The notes under the pieces are model-generated. The model was not told where the DNA came from. It was given only the letters and a program-made list of their open reading frames with translations, and did no database searches. A DNA stretch of 64,000 nt from Prinia subflava. Its lineage: Eukaryota > Chordata > Aves > Passeriformes > Cisticolidae. The position numbers and the translations under genes are program-made. Location: positions 56,549,485-56,613,484 of the forward strand of contig NC_086248.1 in assembly GCF_021018805.1 (NCBI RefSeq), in the 5' to 3' direction. Shown here one piece after another: positions 23,491-34,920 of this stretch. Position 1 is the first letter of the stretch, and the number at the start of each line of letters is the position of its first letter.

Positions 23491-26340
23491 GCATAAACTA
23501 AGGCTCAATGATGACTTTAAGTGGGCTGTTGTGCACTCTCTAGCTTCTTCTATGCCCCCGGGATTCCAATCTCTGAGTTTAGAAGGGGGAGAGACTCTCT
23601 AGAGGGGAACACTCTTTGAAGCTCAGAGGCTAGTGTGGGTGCTCATGATGTGTTTTTATTGCCTCAGGGAAGTCTGGATGTGCCCAGCCTGTCTCTTGCC
23701 CGCCCTGACGCCTGCAGCCCTCACACAGAGCGGTATCCCAGCATGACTGCTGGGGTCTCAGGCAGCTCCAGCCACAGGCACAGCTCCTGTAAAGGGGAGA
23801 CAGGAGAGAACTGCCTCTTCCCAGTGACATGATGCCTCCATGCTGGACCCTCTAGATCAGGGAGTGCATCCAGGCTCACATCCTGGTGCCAGGGGAAGAC
23901 AGAGGCCTTCCCCACTGTTGCAATTTCCCAGTGGCTCTGAAGCCAGTGGAAAGAACGGACAGTGCTGCACTGGGGTGGGGAAGGCAAACTCAAGTTGGCC
24001 TCTGGTGCTCAGCTGAGTCGTAGCAGAGATAATGGAGAAGCTTTTAAAGCTTTCCTCAAATCCTCTCCTTGGGGAAATCTCAATGTGAGTGTATTTCATC
24101 TGTGCCTACACATTCAGCTTTAATAGAAGCATGCACCAAGTCCTGAGAGCTAATTGTATATAGCTGTCTCTGTTGATTAGCTAGGCTGCTCTCTCAGTGT
24201 GAAAGGTAACCATTCAAGTGGTTGGATGTACTACAGCTCCTGCTCCACATAGCAGCAGTTTCCTTGAGGGCTTCATGAAGTTCTGGGGGTATGCAAAAGA
24301 GAAGTGCAGCACATCAGCATGTTCTTTGTTTACCTTTTCCCCCTTTTTCACCTTGTGTATTTCCTTTTTAACGCTTTATGATCAAGTAATTAGTGTTGAC
24401 CGAGTTGCAGTGGATTCTTTATCTGCAGTTTGTTTGCTTAACTGAAAGAGCTCTATTTAATCTTAAGGCCAGTCCAGAGCAATGCACTAACAGTCTCACC
24501 AGAGACGAGGATGCATATGGATTTATTTATCCTCTAATACTAATTCACTTTACATATATTGTTTGATGCATCAGGTATGGTAACTAAAATGTGTATTTAT
24601 TAGTCCATCTGAACAGCAGAGCAACCTGGAGAAGAATTGTATTTTTTTAATGTGACAGCTAGTTCTGAAAGCAATAAAACTCACATATTGATAAGAAGAA
24701 GGAGGAGCAGATAACATTTTTAATGATATTTCAGAAGTCTCCCAGGCACCCTGCCCTGCAGAGGTAGTGACTTGCATCAGGGGCCCATTAGGCAAGGATC
24801 TGTTCACAGCAGCACCCCCACAGAGCTGTGTAACAATCACTTCTTCTGGAAGGTTTAGTAGTTATTTCAGCTTGAATAACCAGCAGATTAAAAAAACAGA
24901 GAGAGGTGGACTGGTGAAATGAAGACCCACATTACTATATGTAGGCAGTAAAAATCTCAATGGCTTCTGATCCCTTTTTTCCCTTCTTCTTCTATTGTCT
25001 CTTCCTATTTCTGAATATGGCCTGTCTTGAGGTTATGAAAATATTTGTTATTCCAGATATAGGATTTCCGCCTCCAAAACGGGGTACATGTAGTCCTTTG
25101 TTTTTCAGTTTATATGATCTTAGAAACATATTTCTCAAGAGAGTACAGAAGGTCTTATGATATTACAAAGTGGCTTAAGAAAGATAGCAGGTATTTCCAA
25201 ACAAGCAGCAAATTATAATGGTTGTGCTCAATTGAAAAATTTCTTTCATATTTCACTAGATACCACAGGACTGAATCAGCTGAGTCAACTCAAGTGGCTC
25301 TTCTCAGAAAAGATAAGTGGCCACTTATTTCCCATTACCATATAAAGTATTTCTCAAATGAACCTGAAAGTTTTAAATAAAGACAAAGGACAATTAAGAG
25401 TTTTCTTCTTTCTTTCTTTTTCTTCTTCAGATGGGACGAACTTGCAATTTTTAGTGCTGTAAAACAAACTGATAACGAGAGTCTAAAATAAAAATCGTTT
25501 TCAAGGAAAATTAAAGCTTTTTTTCAAATTCCTACAATATTTTCCAGATGCAACATCCAGCCAATCTGTCAAATAGCTGATATAAGGCAGCTTTGGGCTT
25601 TCTGTTTCTAGAGAATATTTCCTCCCTTGGAGACCTTCTGATTGTTTCTCTAGTTTTTTACTGTTTCTAGACTTCTTTTATCCCCTTTGCCAAAGGCGCC
25701 TTTCCAATCACATTCTTTCAAGAGGCAGATTCCAAAACCTCTTCTCCCACTTGTCAAGACAATGTGTCTTGTCCCTTCAAAATTGCCTCCTGTACAACTG
25801 GTCCTACTAATCTTGCTGGGGGTCATTTCTCATCACAGATGTTTAGGGTAGATGCAGGGTATTATTTTGCCTTGTCAGTGACCTTGCTGTGGTGTGTAGG
25901 CAAGTAGTGCTCAGAATAAGTGAGAGAATGCATCTCTTGTAGAACACGAAGCCAGCTGTTATCACTTCTACTCATTCTGTAGATATGACCACCAAGCACC
26001 CAGCATAATGATGATATCTTTGTTTATCTGAGTATTATTCTAAGGAAGAACAAGGTGTTATTTACTTAACGATGTTAAAATGTTGTTGCCCTTGACTCCC
26101 ACCACTAGACCCTTTCAAGGTGGAAAACAACTCCTTTGCAGACACTGGGTAGGGCCTAGAATGTCATGTTATACCTTCAAAATTAATTTGGCAAGGGACT
26201 AAAGCAGAAAGCTCAGTGGAGAAGACAAAGCAAGATGTTTGATTAAAGCATCTGTAGATTAGATCACTGCTCTACTTCCACTTGTGATGTGAATGACAAT
26301 GAATCCACCTACAAGGGCATCTGCCTGTTACCAACTTTTA

Positions 26341-26840
26341 TCACAGAATTACAGAGTCATAGAATATACTGAGTTCGAAGGGACTGACAAGGATCATTGA
26401 GTCCAATCCCCATCCCTGCACAGGAACATTCCCATGAGTCACACCATGAACATGAGAGTGTTGCCCAAATGCATCTTGAACTCTGTCAGGCTTGGTGCTG
26501 TGACCAGTTCCCTGGGGAGCCTGTTCCAGTACCCAGCCACCCTCTGGGTGAAAAACGTTTTTGTAATATCCAACCCAAACCTGCCTTGATTCAGCTTCAA
26601 GCCATTCCCTTGGGCCCTGTTGTTGGTCACCACAGAGAAGAGATCAGTGCCTGCCCCAGCTCTGCTCATCACAAGGAAGCTGTAACTGCAGTGAGGTCTC
26701 CCCTCAGTCTCCTCCAGGCTGAACAGACCAAGTGACCTCAGCCACTCCTCATACAGCTTCCCCTCAAGGCCCTCTACTGTCTTTGTTGCACTCCTTTGGA
26801 TGCTCTTTAATAGCTTAATATCTTTCTTACATTGCTCTTT
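26341..26840 (-). mobile_element. CR1 LINE 3' portion, antisense
   Basis: On the plus strand the element opens with the complement of the CR1 tail (TCACAGAATTACAGAGTCATAGAAT), then CTTGGTGCTGTGACCAGTTCC and CCTGTTCCAGTACCCAGCCACC. Read on the minus strand it encodes the end of the CR1 second reading frame and then the 3' untranslated region. It is 5'-truncated at about the KKDIKLL motif. About 500 bp are retained, one of the longer copies here. Confidence 0.92.
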
Positions 26841-26849
26841 CAGAAGCAA
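26439..26849 (-). pseudogene. CR1 ORF2 C-terminal remnant
   Basis: A 136-codon minus-strand frame carries the C-terminal landmarks of the CR1 ORF2 protein (endonuclease/reverse transcriptase): KKDIKLL, RSLGLFSLEE, LFSVVTNNRAQGNG, FGLDI and YWNRLPRELV. The catalytic reverse-transcriptase and endonuclease domains are absent because of 5' truncation. A stretch after FSLEE differs from what the family normally has there, suggesting local indels. It is a non-functional fragment whose open frame reflects moderate age. Confidence 0.88.
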
Positions 26850-27463
26850 AAGATAAGAGGTCAGAAGAGGTCATAGTAGCTTTTAATGGCTTTATTTTTC
26901 CCCATGTTTCCTTCTCCTGTGGAGTATAACAAGCAGTTTTAACGAGCCCTGAAGCTTTACAATCACTTAGATTTCCCAACATCTTAATTGCTTTCTGTGG
27001 TATGTATCCGTGAGAACATGATAAGGCTAAAATTCAATCTGAAATCCCATAAGTGTTTGCAGATGTAGGAATCTGATCACGATGCAGGACACAGCTGTAC
27101 CCTTTCCACTGGGTTCTGCCAACACCAAAAGCCAAACACCCTGAGTTTTGGAAAGATCTTAATCAGTCAAGATCTGCATCAAAAATGTGCAGCTCAGATC
27201 CACTTTTGGTCTAAAATATGACAGGCCACGTGCCAGAGGACACATACCTAATTACCAGGCTGTGTTGATTATTCCTTTTTCTGTACTTTTCTCAGCAATT
27301 TTAGAATAAATTATATCTTTGGCAAATTACACAAGGAGATGATTATACACTTAATTAGATGTTTTCTTCTGGTTTTCTTCGCGCAATAGTATCTAGTACA
27401 GATTACAGGGACTCAGAATAATTTTTCTGTATGGTCACATTTTCCCAGGGTTAGATTTCAATG

Positions 27464-27486
27464 AAAAAAAAAAAAAAAAAAAAAAA
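27464..27486 (+). repeat. Poly-A run of 23
   Basis: Uninterrupted A homopolymer followed by ACC-rich sequence. A retroposon origin is possible, but no element body was identified upstream. Confidence 0.9.
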
Positions 27487-27910
27487 CCAAACCAACAGAA
27501 AGGCTTTTGGTTAGGGGAATATTTACACCCTATTCAGCTTTTTTTTTTCCTTTAATATGAAAATGAATAGTATCAAGGGATGGTGTCTCAGCTACTTGCA
27601 ATCCATTGGAAAATGCACATTTGAAGGGAAAATACATAATTTATTAAATGTATTGCTTAAAGTGAGAAACCTGAAATTGAGTTTAGAAAGTCTGGGGATT
27701 TGTGGTTATACTTGGCATAGGCTACTCAGTCTGCTGAATTATTCAATGCTAAGCCTGCCAGTGGGAATAACAAGAAAACAGACATAGATTTCAAAATATA
27801 TTTTCATTTGATTGGGAAAAAAAAGTTTAAAAATTAAACAGCTACACTCAAAGAAGATTAATCCCATCCTCATTGAACAACTGTTGATGGATGACTGCAG
27901 CTCTGGCTAT

Positions 27911-27934
27911 GAAAGGAGTACCGAAAGGAGTACC
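27911..27934 (+). repeat. Perfect 12-bp tandem duplication
   Basis: GAAAGGAGTACC occurs twice head to tail without a mismatch. Confidence 0.95.
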
Positions 27935-29542
27935 CGTGTGTATTCACTTAGTGGCACTTAAACAAGAATAAGAGACTTACTGTCCATTAAACTGACACAA
28001 ATTTTAAATAGAATTAGAAATTGCTTCCCTTTGAAACCGTTTTTTTCAAACTAACTAAAAAGTACATATATATTAGAAGATAAGGACAAAAGGCAGTCAC
28101 AATGCTGATGTCTTTTACACCTATTTGAAGAAATCAGTTTAAAACAAAAGCCCCTCTTTAAGGATTGCCCTTTTGCCTGTGCAAAATCGGTTCCTTATAT
28201 TAGGAAAGCACCCTGATTTCCTTCAAAAATTGAAAGTTGTGCAAATAGTGGTTATTATCCTTTAGTTTTAAATGTTATTAGAGGAAAATCTGCTTTAATC
28301 AAAACTACATCTGGGTTTCTGTTATGTAAGTATCAGATGACCAAGAGTCTGAAAGATTTCTTATATGTATAAAGAAAAACAATTCCTTTGCAACACATAT
28401 CTTCAACCACCACAAAGAAAAAATTGTTCCAGGAACAGAAGCAAACCCCCTAATTTTGTCAAATTCTGCTTTTCTTCATCAATAGCAGGAGTAACTCCCC
28501 TTGATAAGAGCAGGTCCTTTTTCTCCTCATCTCAAGGTTGTGTAAGACCTCAGGAGATAGGAGAGATCAAAGTCACTGAGAGCACAGTCCATCTTACCTA
28601 AGCCAAGTCACACTGTTTGGTTAGAACTCAGGAACTGCTAGCAGGGAACAAAAACATCCATCTGATGTTCCTGTCAATCTCATTTTCCTCACACCATACA
28701 ATATCCTACCCACTGCTCTCCCGTGCCCTACAACCAACACTCCAAATAATCTCATTGAGAAGAGATGAAGACACAATCTCTGCACGTTTTCAGTCTCACA
28801 CCTCTGGTTCTGCTCTTGCTCAGCAAAATATAATTCCTCGAAACGGAATTATTGTTTTTGACATTTCATTTAATATGTCATAAATTTGTACTACAGTTGA
28901 TATGTACACATCATGTTACCACTAATCTTTCAATAATATACTATTTTATCTATTCTTCATTGTGTTTTGGTAAATGGCTAATGTTTTTTGTGTTTTCTTT
29001 GATTAATTTTATCAATAAGGGAAACAATTGTCAGGCCTAGAAACAACACTTCTGCAAATTAAAAGGCTGTGGAAAATTTCTAGGTTTGTCCTACGAAAAA
29101 CATTCTAGATGACTAGGAAACCACTGGAATGATTTCAAAAAAACACAGAAATATCCATTTTATTAGCATGTAAATGTCCCTAGGAAGAAAAAGTTCTGCA
29201 TTTTTAATACAGGCAAACACCAAGCTAGCTTTTCTTGTGATCAAGTGGTTCATGAAACAGTGACTAACAAACTGCAAAGCTTTCTGAATATCTTTTTATT
29301 TAGCAATATAAGGCAAATATTTCAGGTTGATGACAATAGATCAGAAGTATGGAAAAACAAATACAAACTGGATTTTTTTTCACCATAGGACTTGAGAAAT
29401 ATCCCCAAACTGACTAATAGCTCTAGACACTTCTCCTCTGCCTCACTCTTGTCCAGTCTGTGAAGGGCTCTTAAATAGGCAAATGCAAACAAGAAATAAG
29501 AAATAAGAAAGCTAGTGCTGTATATAAAAAAGTATACATCTA

Positions 29543-29547
<5 letters not shown>

Positions 29548-29576
<29 letters not shown>
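29548..29576 (+). repeat. Poly-A run of 29
   Basis: Uninterrupted A homopolymer followed by GAGAGC. Upstream is AT-rich sequence with a twice-repeated AGAAATA unit. It may be a retroposon tail or a simple repeat. Confidence 0.9.
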
Positions 29577-29579
<3 letters not shown>

Positions 29580-30875
29580 AGCAAAGTATAATTTACAGCC
29601 TGTTCTAGGGCTATTAAATTTATCTGGAGCTCTTCCATCAGCCTCAATGTCCTTTGGATCATACCCACCACTGCTTCAGAAGAGCAGAGTTCTCATCTCT
29701 TGCAGAAATTGTCTATTGAAGCTGAAAGCCAGTCTCTGTGCTGAAGCCCTTCCACCCCAGGTGGGGCTGAATTCAGACTACACTTCAGTCAGGGCACTTG
29801 AGCTGAAATCCAGCCTATTTAGCAAACACAGAACATTGTTTATTGAAGCAGATATTGCACTTAAAATGCAAGCATCATGTGGATGGACTCTGTCCAACTC
29901 TCCTTTGAGTCCAATGGACTGGAATCAAATTGATCTCTCTGCTGCTGCTGCTCTGTGACAGTCTGGCTATACAAACCAGTTGTGAATTTAAGGCATCTCT
30001 TGAAATGTATTTGACCCAGGTATAAATGGCTACAAAGGGGAATGGGCAGGGTAGCATGATCTACTCTGCACAGCTGTTTCAAGGTAGGGTCATGACCTTT
30101 AAAGCTTTTCTGTATGTGAGCCTCTTGCTCTGGGCAGCAGTGAGAACAAGGGACTGGACACTGGACAGCAGCTTGCATATGCCATAGGAATTTTTCCAGT
30201 GTGTTTCATGCTCTGTAGGTGAAATAATTCACTTGGATTTCCCCAGCTCCTTTGCAGCTCTAAAAAATGCAAAACTGATATAGAAACAAAGTGCTTATGG
30301 GCAAGATGAAAACAGAGTGATGTACTTGTGTAATCCTTTCCAAATACAATAAATTAGTGGAGTGGTTTGGTGGATCTTTTTTTAAAGTAAAACAGGTCTT
30401 GAAAAAATTCTGATAATTCAGAAATTACTTGAATCTTTCCCAATTTGAAATCTTTTATCAACTTAAAAAGATGTAATCTTTTTAGCAGGAACCTTTTCGA
30501 AACAGTTCCTAAAATTATTATTTTCTGAAATGCTTTTTTATTTTTTATTTCTTTAAGTGAACATACTCAAACTAGAAACAAATTTAGGCTATTCTGGTAT
30601 GTTCTTTTACTATTTAATGAAGTAACCCCTTAGGCTTAAGAAGAACTGAATGCACCTACATGAAAAATGCTATGAGCTGTTCCAGTCACCTCAGCTTAAC
30701 TGAAAAAAAGGTGAGGGGGTTTTTGTAAGCATTCATCCATTTGGAAACGCAGTTCAGTAGGTAAGTGAATATATGAATCCTCATATAAAATCACTCTCCA
30801 TAATCCCTGTAATTAACAAATTTCCTGTAATTTCCCTACACAACTCTCCATGTTGTTTTCATCCTCTTCTCACAG

Positions 30876-31128
30876 CGCTAGAAATCATGTTAGTTCCATT
30901 TGTAGCTGGTTCTTACCAGTGTGCAAGAATCTCAGCACTCCACTAGGCCACATTTCTTCTTGCTGGCAGTTACACACTTCCCAGCACAAACCACAAGATC
31001 AAAGCAGACTTCTATCTGCTGTGCAACAACTCAACGATTTTGGAACAATTGGAAAACCTAGAATTTTTCAGAGGTCGTTCACCTCTCCTTTTTTGTTGCA
31101 TCACCACACTTGCTGGTTTTTCATAAAG
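30876..31128 (+). other. Candidate exon, product unknown
   Basis: The tract TTGTTTTCATCCTCTTCTCACAG is a strong acceptor, and the segment ends at AAAG/GTAAGATAGG, a good donor. The 253 bp between are open in one frame, which closes with a stop within eight bases after the donor, as coding exons often do. The peptide is not recognised and is rich in Ser, His and Leu. Base composition is like the surroundings, so a chance pair of splice signals is quite possible. Confidence 0.25.
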
Positions 31129-31899
31129 GTAAGATAGGTTGAAGTCTTTCCATAGTTTGGTCTCTTTATATATTTCATATATAATTTGCATGTCTTAGCT
31201 TCACACTTATTATTTGAAACGTTAGCCTGTTTAGTCTTGGGAAGACTATTCAAAAGCTTAAATTAGAAACATTATATCACATCTGGTTCCTGAGCCCAAG
31301 ACAGCATAATAATTTTGGTGCAGAAAATTAAGGCCAGATTTCTGAGTATTAACTGTATTTATGAATGTCAATGTATTGATGGCTTTAATCACAATATTGC
31401 AACTGATGATATCACTTGAATCAAAATGAGTTGTGATATATGAAGACAAATTGTCATCTTGGCACTTCTGTGAGAATAAAAATCTGTGGCATTTATACCT
31501 TGTGGATGGTTGTACCACCAGCAAAATGAGCTCTGGAGTGCTGATATGTATATCATGTCACCCTCCACCAGTCCTGAAAGTTAGGGCCATTCTGGTGCAA
31601 TGTGCAGATGGCAAAGGACCCTTACTGGCCAGCACAGAGTAGAAAAGTCTTCAGGGTGCACTGATTCTTTTTGAGTGCTGAGACTCCCAGATTAGTCATA
31701 GCTGACCCTGCTGTACCCTCCCTTCAACAAAGACAGTAGAAACAGAATATAAACTTGCATAAGCATATGTACACATTTATATTTACGTACATTTTCTGCC
31801 AGGAACTAGATTTTCCTCTCTGTGTATTCTATTTCTGTCTCTGTCTCTCTCACACACAGGAGTTCAGGGGTTCAGTCCCCATATGGACCATTCACTTAA
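31129..31899. other. Non-coding stretch
   Basis: No gene was seen. A (CT)n-(CA)n tract ending in CACAG lies at about 31839-31860, next to a CR1 tail. Confidence 0.55.
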
Positions 31900-31965
31900 G
31901 AGTGGGACTTGCTGATCCTTGTGGGTCCCTTCCAACTCAGAACATCTTGTGATTCTGTGATTCTT
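31900..31965 (+). mobile_element. CR1 LINE 3' tail
   Basis: Short terminal CR1 fragment with the pattern GGGACTTGCTGATCC, GTGGGTCCCTTCCAACTCAG and the tail TTGTGATTCTGTGATTC. Only the 3' untranslated end is present. Confidence 0.85.
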
Positions 31966-32324
31966 TAGACTGTAATTCATCAATATTTGAAGGAGCCTTA
32001 AGTTTGTTGTGTTTCCACATCGCCTACAATTGCAGCAAATATGCAGAGCTCCAATGGCAGTTGTAAAATGTAAAAAACAACTTTTACACTAAGATTAATA
32101 AATGCAGGATATAACCTAAAATAATGCTAGAAGGCACAGTTGAAATTCCTTTTTAAATCAATTTTATTTAAAAATATAGTTATACTCTCCTCAGATAGCC
32201 CTTCACATTTGTAACTCCACTAGACATTTAAGGTGTGACATAGCTCACTGAATACAGAAGCCAAGTTTGGGGTAGTTTTTCTGACAGCTGCTTTTTTCTG
32301 CCGATGGATGTGCTGTGGGAGCAC
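31966..32324. other. AT-rich spacer before the CpG island
   Basis: Unique AT-rich sequence without recognisable features; it borders a sharp rise in GC content at about 32325. Confidence 0.6.
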
Positions 32325-32600
32325 CATCCACGATCCCTGCGTGCCCAGCCGCCCGCCGCTGGTGCCCGGTGATGTTCTCCCAGCGCTCTCCGCACCCCCG
32401 GCACAGGCCTGTCCTGGGGGATGGCAGCTCCCGGCCGGAGCACAGGGCTGTCAGAGCAGCTCCTGAGGCAGCGGGGTGCCTGGCCCTTCGCAGCCGTGCC
32501 TTCGAGCCGCGGTGGTGCCGGCCGCGGCAGTAAAAGCCCAAAGGAGGGAGCGGAGCCTGTATCCCGCCACAGCCCCATGTGCAGGGAGCTGTGGCTTCCC
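32325..32600. promoter_or_regulatory. Small CpG island, candidate promoter or enhancer
   Basis: I counted about 24 CpG dinucleotides in roughly 285 bp at about two-thirds GC. That is an observed-to-expected ratio near 0.75, in a region otherwise poor in CpG. It contains GCCGCGG, CCCGGCCGG and GCCGCCCGCCGC runs. In vertebrates such islands commonly mark transcription starts. No TATA box is obvious within it, and direction is undecided. Frames of 149 and 146 codons on the minus strand are GC-driven and not recognised. On the plus strand donor-like sequences follow at 33136 and 33450. Confidence 0.6.
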
Positions 32601-33341
32601 GTCTCGTAGCAAGTGCCCACTCTGTGACCTGCAGCTTCTGCTGTCTGAACGGCTTTGAGCTTCCTGCAGCAAAACAAAACAGCACTGAACGTGTCTGTCT
32701 CTTCCTTTTGTTTGACTATTTTCCTTCCATGGGGTCCCTCTGAACTTATGTGCCCAGCTGGAATTAATACACACAGAGTCTCTGCAGAGGAGACTGGGGA
32801 AGTGGAGGAGGCCCAAGGGGGTGGTGTGAGTGTTTGCTGTTGATTTACACATAAATCAGAACCCCGGGTACCGCGCCACTGGCTGTCTGAGGCAGATCAA
32901 GGACAAAGGAACCTCAGTTTTTGGCCCTCTGCTCCAACCTTTTATGTGCCTGGTCCCCAGACTTGTATCAACAGCCCTTGGGGAAAGTAGTAACAAATGG
33001 CAAGGAGAGAAAGGCAAATCCTTCTCTGCAGCTCGGCATAAGCCAGGATATATTACAGGCAGGCTGAAAGGACTGCATATCTATCTACTCGAGCTTCAGA
33101 GCTGGCAGCGCTTTGTGGAAGAGTCAGAGTGAAAGGTGAGATAAACAGGGATGGAGAAAGGGAAGGCAACAGCAGAAGTATTGAGCACTGTTCTCAAGTT
33201 AGTTTTTTGATACCACTCTGTCACAGGAGCAGTTTGGCACCAGCTGGTGACTAACCCAGCAGAATATCACCCAGGTCAAACACCCCACTGCTGCATCTGT
33301 GTCACAGGCAAACACCTGGCTTCTGGTTTTCCCCTCTGCAG
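32601..33341. other. Unannotated sequence downstream of the CpG island
   Basis: Moderate GC with no recognised gene. A possible donor (GAAAG/GTGAGATAA) lies at about 33136. If transcription starts in the CpG island and runs rightwards, this could be the end of a first exon; there is no independent support. Confidence 0.3.
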
Positions 33342-33449
33342 TGCAAGGCAGGTATCAAGAGAAATGGGGAAGGAAACATGCCAGGGTTTTCTCCAGACAT
33401 TCTTCTGAGAAAGTCTACCTTCTTGTGCACACAGAAAGATATTTCAAAG
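33342..33449 (+). other. Candidate internal exon of 108 bp
   Basis: CTTCTGGTTTTCCCCTCTGCAG gives a strong acceptor, and TTTCAAAG/GTGAGTGGAG a strong donor. The 108 bp between are open in one frame; the peptide contains RYQEKWGRKHARVFSR and is not recognised. It sits about 750 bp downstream of the CpG island on the same strand as the TATA-type candidate promoter further right. It may be an exon of a non-coding transcript or a cryptic site pair. Confidence 0.35.
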
Positions 33450-34104
33450 GTGAGTGGAGTTTAGAGGGTTTTTTCTGCCATTTCACTGTGACTGTAGCAG
33501 TCACACTTTGCTTTAGCTTTAGATCCTTGGCACACTGGTGTCTGTGAGATATTTATGCTAAATGGAGGAGATCCAGCCCAGCACCACACATACAAGGGTC
33601 TACGTCATCTAAGTGTTACCTCAGTCCAGTTTGGATCACTGCAACATTATTTCTCACAGCTGTTTGAGTGACAGGACACTCAGCAGGCCACTCTCAAAAG
33701 TTTTAATGGATGCTCTTGAGTTGTCTCCCCTAGCTGATGTAGTTATGCAGTAGGCTTTGTCTTCTGCAGTAGGTCATGGCCTCTAGCTTCCAGCCATAGC
33801 ATGCATGTCCTGAGTGTCAGAACACAAAAACACTAGCTGGGTGGGATGCAAAGCAATCATCTCATTATTTAGATCACTTTGAGCTCAAAAAAATTTACCC
33901 CAGTAAAAATTTAACCATTATGTCTTAATTGCCTGAGACATATCTCATGAGACCTAAACAAACTCATGGCCAACTGATACAACATACGCATGTAGCTAGT
34001 CTGCTCTGGAAACACTGGGATGGAGCAGTGGGTGGGCAAAGGACATTCTGCTAACTTTGTGTCCAGGAGCCACCTTTTTCCATGTGTGGGACAGTCAGCC
34101 ACAT
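33450..34104. other. Non-coding stretch
   Basis: No gene or repeat was recognised apart from the CR1 fragment that begins just beyond it. Confidence 0.5.
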
Positions 34105-34172
34105 AGACTTGATGATCTCAAAGATCTTTTCCAACCTAATTAATTCTGTGATTCTGTATGATTCTGTGGTTC
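34105..34172 (+). mobile_element. CR1 LINE 3' tail
   Basis: GACTTGATGATCTCAAAGAT, CTTTTCCAACCTAATTAATT and the octamer-like tail CTGTGATTCTGTATGATTCT identify the very 3' end of a CR1 copy. Everything upstream in the element is missing. Confidence 0.9.
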
Positions 34173-34257
34173 CTTTGACCCTAGCCTTGACATCATGCTG
34201 TAGTAGGTGGTTCTTACTGTTCTCTGATCATTACTAAGTCTAAGAACCATTGCCAGG

Positions 34258-34368
34258 TTTCATTTACAAATTATGGAAATGAGGCAGAAATTAGGTGATG
34301 GGCTGGTTCAGAACCAAGCCCAGGACTTTTGCATTTAATGCTCAGCTAAGCTGCTCTCCTCTGCTGCC
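34258..34368 (-). mobile_element. MIR-like ancient SINE fragment
   Basis: The plus strand shows the antisense MIR (CORE-SINE) pattern: ATTTACAAATTATGG, AAATGAGGCAGAAATTAGG, then CCAAGCCCAGGACTTTTGC and AATGCTCAGCTAAGCTGCTC. Spacing and order agree with the family as I recall it, at high divergence. MIR predates the bird-mammal split and is scarce and decayed in birds, so the assignment is provisional. Confidence 0.55.
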
Positions 34369-34696
34369 TAGAACCTTGAATGAAGATACAATCTTTAGAA
34401 GTGGAATTTATAGAGAAGAGTGAGATCTGCTCCAAGAGGGAGTTCTGGTGTCAGATTGTGCTAGAAATAGCAAGTTTGTGGTACAGAAAGACAAGATGAT
34501 GATGTCTTAAGTTTTCATACTGATCAAAGAAGAAGATAGGAGCTTTATGGCAAATTTATTATAGAAATAAAAAAAGTGGAGAAGGTTTTCTGAGGTAACA
34601 AATAGGGTAAACTTGATTCAATAAGCCACTGGTCTGATTTGCATTCCTAAAAATTGTTTCAGAACATAGATTTCGCCCAGTGGGTGAAGTTATTAG

Positions 34697-34900
34697 CCAA
34701 TCCTATCTGGTATTCAGCCTGTGTAGTAACAAGTAGCACGCGGTGATGAAATGGAGTTACGGACAAAGCGTGCTGTCCTTACCCAATCAGACATTGCTAC
34801 ACATGGCATGAAGCATTTCTTTCCAGCTCTCACTGCTGATGACCTTGTGCCTTCAAGTATCAGGCTGAATTATCCTTATCTCCTGCAAGGCTATATATAG
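34697..34900 (+). promoter_or_regulatory. Candidate core promoter with two CCAAT boxes and a TATA box
   Basis: CCAAT occurs at 34697-34701 and again as CCAATCAG at 34783-34790, the preferred NF-Y core. TATATATAG follows at 34892-34900, a usable TATA element about 109 bp from the nearer CCAAT. If functional, transcription would begin near 34921. The sequence from there to a perfect donor at 35095 contains no ATG, as in a 5' untranslated or non-coding first exon. The TATA motif is itself a 10-bp palindrome in AT-rich DNA, so a chance occurrence cannot be excluded. Confidence 0.35.
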
Positions 34901-34920
34901 CACTTTGCTGTTGTAAAATC

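Larger units (their letters stand above)
20206..26340. other. Non-coding stretch, short duplications only
   Basis: No gene or transposon family was recognised in about 6 kb. It contains a 20-bp tandem duplication (23245-23284), a (GT)/(AT) dinucleotide run (23469-23490), and a CT-rich tract ending in AG (25406-25431) that resembles a splice acceptor without a clear exon after it. The segments 24130-24260 and 24340-24580 have dense AT-rich motifs that could be conserved non-coding sequence; this cannot be tested here. Confidence 0.5.
26841..30875. other. Non-coding stretch with poly-A runs
   Basis: No host gene was recognised. It contains A23 at 27464-27486, a perfect 12-bp tandem duplication at 27911-27934 (GAAAGGAGTACC twice), and A29 at 29548-29576. 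Frames after the second A run (29515-29958) have no recognisable motif. A strong donor-like TAG/GTAAGT occurs at about 30760 without a clear acceptor partner. Confidence 0.55.

Noticed and set aside
25406..25431. CT-rich tract ending in CAG as a splice acceptor
   Set aside because: No plausible exon with a donor follows within a few hundred bases; the frame soon meets stops.
32228..32685. 149- and 146-codon minus-strand frames over the CpG island as proteins
   Set aside because: High GC removes stop codons in several frames at once, the start codon is non-ATG, and the Arg/Pro/Ala-rich products look like GC-island translation.
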